Positions 56,801 to 60,000 of a stretch of 60,000 nt of DNA are shown piece by piece. Position 1 is the stretch's first letter. Each line of letters starts with the position of its first letter. Both the position numbers and the translations under genes were made by a program. The stretch comes from Owenia fusiformis (taxonomy: Eukaryota > Annelida > Polychaeta > Sabellida > Oweniidae), in contig CAIIXF020000001.1 in NCBI GenBank assembly GCA_903813345.2, forward strand, positions 11,261,598 through 11,321,597, in the 5' to 3' direction. Below the pieces are notes generated by a model that was given only the letters and a program-made list of their open reading frames with translations, had not been told where the DNA came from and did not search any database.

Positions 56801-59800
56801 GGAGAAATGTGTGGAGACCCTACGTCTCAAATACGTTAATTATCTGTGTGGAGAATTCATTTCAAGTATCACATTTTCTCTTTAATTTGCACAATACTTG
56901 AAAGCTAGGTCAAAAGATATTAATGAGGCAAGAGAACAGGTTTGGAGATTTTTGAATTGCCAGATAATCATGTGCAACTAAACGAATATATGTCCTTACC
57001 TTTTTTCGTATTAGCTGTGTATGATTCTGCATCATCAAAATGTAAGTCGCCTTTCGATGGATAAAACGCATGTGCAAGAACACTTCCAGGTCCATCAAAT
57101 GGGTATCCATCGCCATGGTCCCCATTTTCAAATCTTATAGCAATATCGGCCTTTCCAGATGTTCTCGAGAACTTCAGGTCGGATACCTTGCTCCATTCCT
57201 GTAAAGCATTGTAGATGTCACGGTCTATTTGTGAACGTGACAAATCTCGTGAATAGTTCTCGATCTTATAGGTTAGTGATTTCTTGGACCATTTGGCTGA
57301 AAGAAGTAATATGAACGAGTGAAGATCCAAATCAATGAACTTTTTTGGTTTTTGGTGTCTGTTGCGTTATGATCACTCCTTACCACTATCTAACGTGTAC
57401 ACAATTTATTTAGCAATTTTGATCCGAAGGGATAACTGTAATCAGAGCTAACATGTACGCAGACTCTAGTTGTAAACTACCGATGAAGATGAAGTCGAAG
57501 CTCTCTTTTAATAAGCGAAGTCGAACGAATGTAAAGAGTAGGTCAAGCCCGAGGCCCAAGAATGTTTAAAATGTAGCTAATTGCTCATATGTATGTACTA
57601 GACTGTATGTACACTCCCTCGAAACAATTTTTCTTCTTTAAAAAAGGTTCCAAAACTTTTGGATGGGAGTGTTACGAGTGTATACCAATTACATTTACAT
57701 ATAGTTTAGCCTTGACTGTAAACGATGGATAATTGGTTGATATACCACAATAATTTTTAAAACACTGTGCTGCATTCCTCGACCTCTGCAAGTTCAGAAA
57801 AACTATCACCTTACTGCCATTTGGACTTTTGATTTTCCACGGAACCAAAGTTACATAGCCTACTTTATACTTACACTGCGTGACAAATCTCTTCTTGCGC
57901 CCGTTAATAATTGGATCTGGCATTCCGCATCGCTTCCAGTTCATTGCTTCTAGCGTCTTATCGTCTACTTCACCTACAGGATGGAGTATGCGTGTGATTT
58001 AAATAAATAATTTATCAGAATTTGTCATCTCGGCTTTTTGGCGCGAAAGTATGAAAACTAAGAAAAAGTGATCAGTTTCCACAAAAATTAGAAGTTTTCA
58101 TTCTTTATGTCACCCTGTAGCGGGTTAAATATGGCATGCGGTTCGTTCAAGTCAATTTGACCTCAGCCCAATATGCAAGCTTCATGTGCCACATTAGACA
58201 GACACAAACAACACAGGCTACTGCTCAGAACAGTGAGCTTTACAATAAGATAGAGATCTCTAAAATAAACTCAGAGATACCAAAAACACTAACTTGCGAT
58301 AAAATGTACATGCAAGGTCTACCTGTAGCGGGAATTCTGGCATATCGCTGGAAGTTAGCAACGCTTGCTTTTACAGCTGATTCTGCATCAGTTATAGAGG
58401 CCCCTTTCTTTGGAGTTCGAAGGTAACCAAATTTCATCAGATATGTCTGCAAGGATTGGAACAATAAAAGTGAAAGTTTTTGTTATAGTTAATTGAAGAG
58501 CCTACCCGACCCCTTATCCACTTCAACAACATGAACTATAGGGTCTTGTAATCTGTGCTCAGGCACAGGTGGATCACAAGATCTGGAAATAGGTTTCATT
58601 GATTTTTATAATTTGGAAAAATCAAGAAAATTTTAGTTCTCATAGAAACCAACGAAACAATGATATTTAAAACATAATACCTTTTACCTTTTAACCTGGC
58701 TAGACAATCAATGATTTATTTTTGAAGTTTAGGATATTATTAGAAAAGATTTGCATAGAATTTTTTTCCAAATTTTTCATAAAGTTTTTGCCATCTGTGT
58801 GATGGCATGATGATATGCTAAAACATTGAAGTGGCACATTAGATATGACATTTTATTTTGAAATAGTGTGTCCTTTGTTTAATCTTTGCTTTGGTGTGAA
58901 AAATAATGTTTTTTTGCACTGTATCGTGAAATATTTGATGATTAAAACTTTTATTTAAAATGGGGGGAAATTTGAATATTTGAGAAACTTTTGAAGTCAT
59001 GACGAATATTAAATGAATGACAAAAACTTATTTTCAAACTTTACACGGGGCACGTCCCATCATTACATGTCCAGCTGTTTTACTTCTTGAATGTACATGT
59101 ACTGTAGAACACATAGATATTCATAACAGACTCGCAATACAGCTTTAATTTGGTATTATTCGGCTATATTTCACAAAATGATTGATAGAAACAATTATGG
59201 ACTTCCGAAAATGTCAGAGTATTATGACAAAGAACCCTTTTTCAACAAATAAACTTTGTCTGACTCTTCAGTATGTCAGTATGCACGACCACTGTCACGT
59301 TTTGTCGAACTTGCATCCTGGAGTAAAATTTCAACCACAACAATTGGCCCCGATGTCTGCGCTCTAGAATTAGGTTGGAAGACATTTCTTGTAACTGAAG
59401 TTGGTATACATTACTTAATAGTCTAAATAAATCCCAGTGTTCTTAGACAAGTTCAGCCTAACCCTTTAGCTGATTCATAATGTAGATGAATGGAATATAC
59501 ATACCGCTGCATCAAGAAACGACCTGTACACTTTTCCCACTTTCTTTTCTATTTTGTCTGTCACTTTATCTATTTTAGCAGCAGCAGATTCTATCTTCTT
59601 ATCTATTTTATCAGATGCTTTCCCAACTCTTCTGTTTATTTTGTCAATAACTTTAGTTATTCCACCGTCAATTGTTTCCTTTAGACTCGTAAATGGATTT
59701 TTAAAATTGGCTGGTCCTTCTGATTCCGCACTTTCAACATCATATATGACGATCAACGTCATACAAAGCATCAACAACAAATATCGAAATGGCAACATGT

Positions 59801-59828
59801 TCATGATTGAGTGTATTTCCGACGACAA
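50835..59828 (-). CDS. Secreted matrix metalloproteinase with seven TSP1 and two ShKT domains
   Basis: Zinc endopeptidase of the MMP family, probably secreted and acting on extracellular matrix. Exons in order: 59828-59505, 58446-58323, 57973-57875, 57296-57000, 56719-56333, 56084-55932, 55550-55401, 54426-54280, 53888-53742, 53381-53229, 52031-51876, 51503-51327, 51004-50835. All have GT-AG borders and give 827 residues. Signal peptide about 10-36; Lys-rich helix about 50-105; prodomain with cysteine switch RCGMPD (164-169); furin site RKKR (175-178); catalytic domain 183-337 with [11 protein letters not shown] (291-301) and Met-turn TMYP; Gly-Ser linker 338-352; TSP1 361-410; ShKT 411-461; six TSP1 462-771; ShKT 772-827. 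Every exon junction from exon 5 on is phase 1. No hemopexin domain is seen. The start at 59828 has a second in-frame Met nine codons on that fits the signal peptide better. An extra exon at about 55800-55890 is possible but breaks the phase. Confidence 0.92.
52070..53123. mobile_element. Fold-back MITE with Tc1/mariner-like ends in a metalloproteinase intron
   Basis: TA-flanked 1054-bp element with ends CAGGGTGTTCCAAAAGTAAC and the exact complement. The inverted similarity continues inward to about 230 bp (GTGACATCACAATA with GGGGCAA on both arms). It is non-coding. It lies between exons 10 and 11, leaving only 36 bp to the exon 11 acceptor and about 105 bp to the exon 10 donor. Confidence 0.8.
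54112..54228. repeat. Intronic inverted repeat
   Basis: GTAGCCTTGCCCCAAGTCGG plus TATTATCTTTT is matched by the complement of AAAAGATACCGACCTAGGCA plus AGGCTAC. The arms are about 30 bp around an AT-rich loop. It lies in the metalloproteinase intron between exons 8 and 9. Confidence 0.75.
54429..54580. repeat. 28-bp direct repeat next to exon 8
   Basis: AATATTTAAGCACACCCTGA plus CGCAATTG at about 54430 returns at about 54552 with one change. The first copy overlaps the acceptor region of the metalloproteinase exon that starts at 54426. It probably reflects a small local duplication. Confidence 0.75.
56488..56549 (-). repeat. Short tandem repeat encoding the Gly-Ser linker
   Basis: Tandem GGATC(C/T)(A/G)GTG units encode [14 protein letters not shown] between the catalytic domain and the first TSP1 repeat. 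A coding microsatellite of this kind would be prone to length change in steps of three residues. Confidence 0.75.
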
Positions 59829-59952
59829 GTCAATCGCCAGCTTCAGTATAGCAATGGCAAATGACCCTGGTCTTCAGGTTGTGGTTGTGATGGTAAAATG
59901 AGGACTCAAGTTCTCGAAATGTCAATAAATACTTCCATGTTTGCAGGAATCC

Positions 59953-59960
59953 GGTTATAA
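59953..59960 (-). promoter_or_regulatory. Possible TATA-like box of the metalloproteinase gene
   Basis: TTTATAACC on the minus strand about 125 bp before the start codon at 59828. A transcript start near 59930 would leave a 5' UTR of about 100 bp. It is based on sequence and spacing only. Confidence 0.2.
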
Positions 59961-60000
59961 AGTGGACGCTCAAATATCTTCGAGTTTTGTGACGCTCCAA

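Overview
This is a eukaryotic, intron-rich, AT-rich window, most likely from a marine invertebrate. Lophotrochozoan (mollusc-like) is my first guess and ambulacrarian is possible. The basis is the gene content, the short exons with GT-AG introns, and dense non-autonomous mobile elements with (GTCY)n microsatellites of the kind common in bivalves and related animals. Species and phylum cannot be fixed from the sequence alone.

Three protein-coding genes are supported. (1) A plus-strand SLC6 sodium/chloride-dependent amino-acid (glycine-like) transporter occupies 18504-28320. Sixteen exons join in frame to 686 codons, and the 5' exon carrying the start is not found. (2) A minus-strand DHHC-type protein palmitoyltransferase lies at 37458-38543, with its whole visible coding sequence in one exon. 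(3) A minus-strand secreted matrix metalloproteinase lies at 50835-59828. Thirteen exons join in frame to 827 codons. Its order is signal peptide, lysine-rich helical segment, MMP prodomain with cysteine switch, furin site, zinc catalytic domain, Gly-Ser linker, then TSP1, ShKT, six TSP1 and a final ShKT, with no hemopexin domain. This protein is the most notable item in the window.

Most of the rest is mobile DNA. The left part (6.2-21 kb) carries three families of Helentron/HINE-like elements. They share inverted ends placed asymmetrically, a tetranucleotide microsatellite, and internal repeats built on AAAATGGCGGCC/GGCCGCCATTTT. At 10.95-13.1 kb one inverted-repeat transposon contains a second, and each has a perfect 9-bp target duplication. 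Two hAT elements with perfect 8-bp duplications lie at 14.9-15.8 kb (transposase C-terminus left) and 31.9-33.6 kb (BED-finger exon left). From 35 to 53 kb there are six elements with Tc1/mariner-like ends, two with broken transposase. There is also a 3.15-kb long-TIR element whose own left repeat is interrupted by a 746-bp fold-back insertion.

The three genes show no sign of working together. The mobile elements do intrude on all of them. Helentron-like copies lie 28-30 bp and about 18 bp past two SLC6 splice donors, one element sits 64 bp past the palmitoyltransferase stop codon, and a fold-back element makes up nearly all of one metalloproteinase intron. No tRNA, rRNA or CRISPR was recognised.
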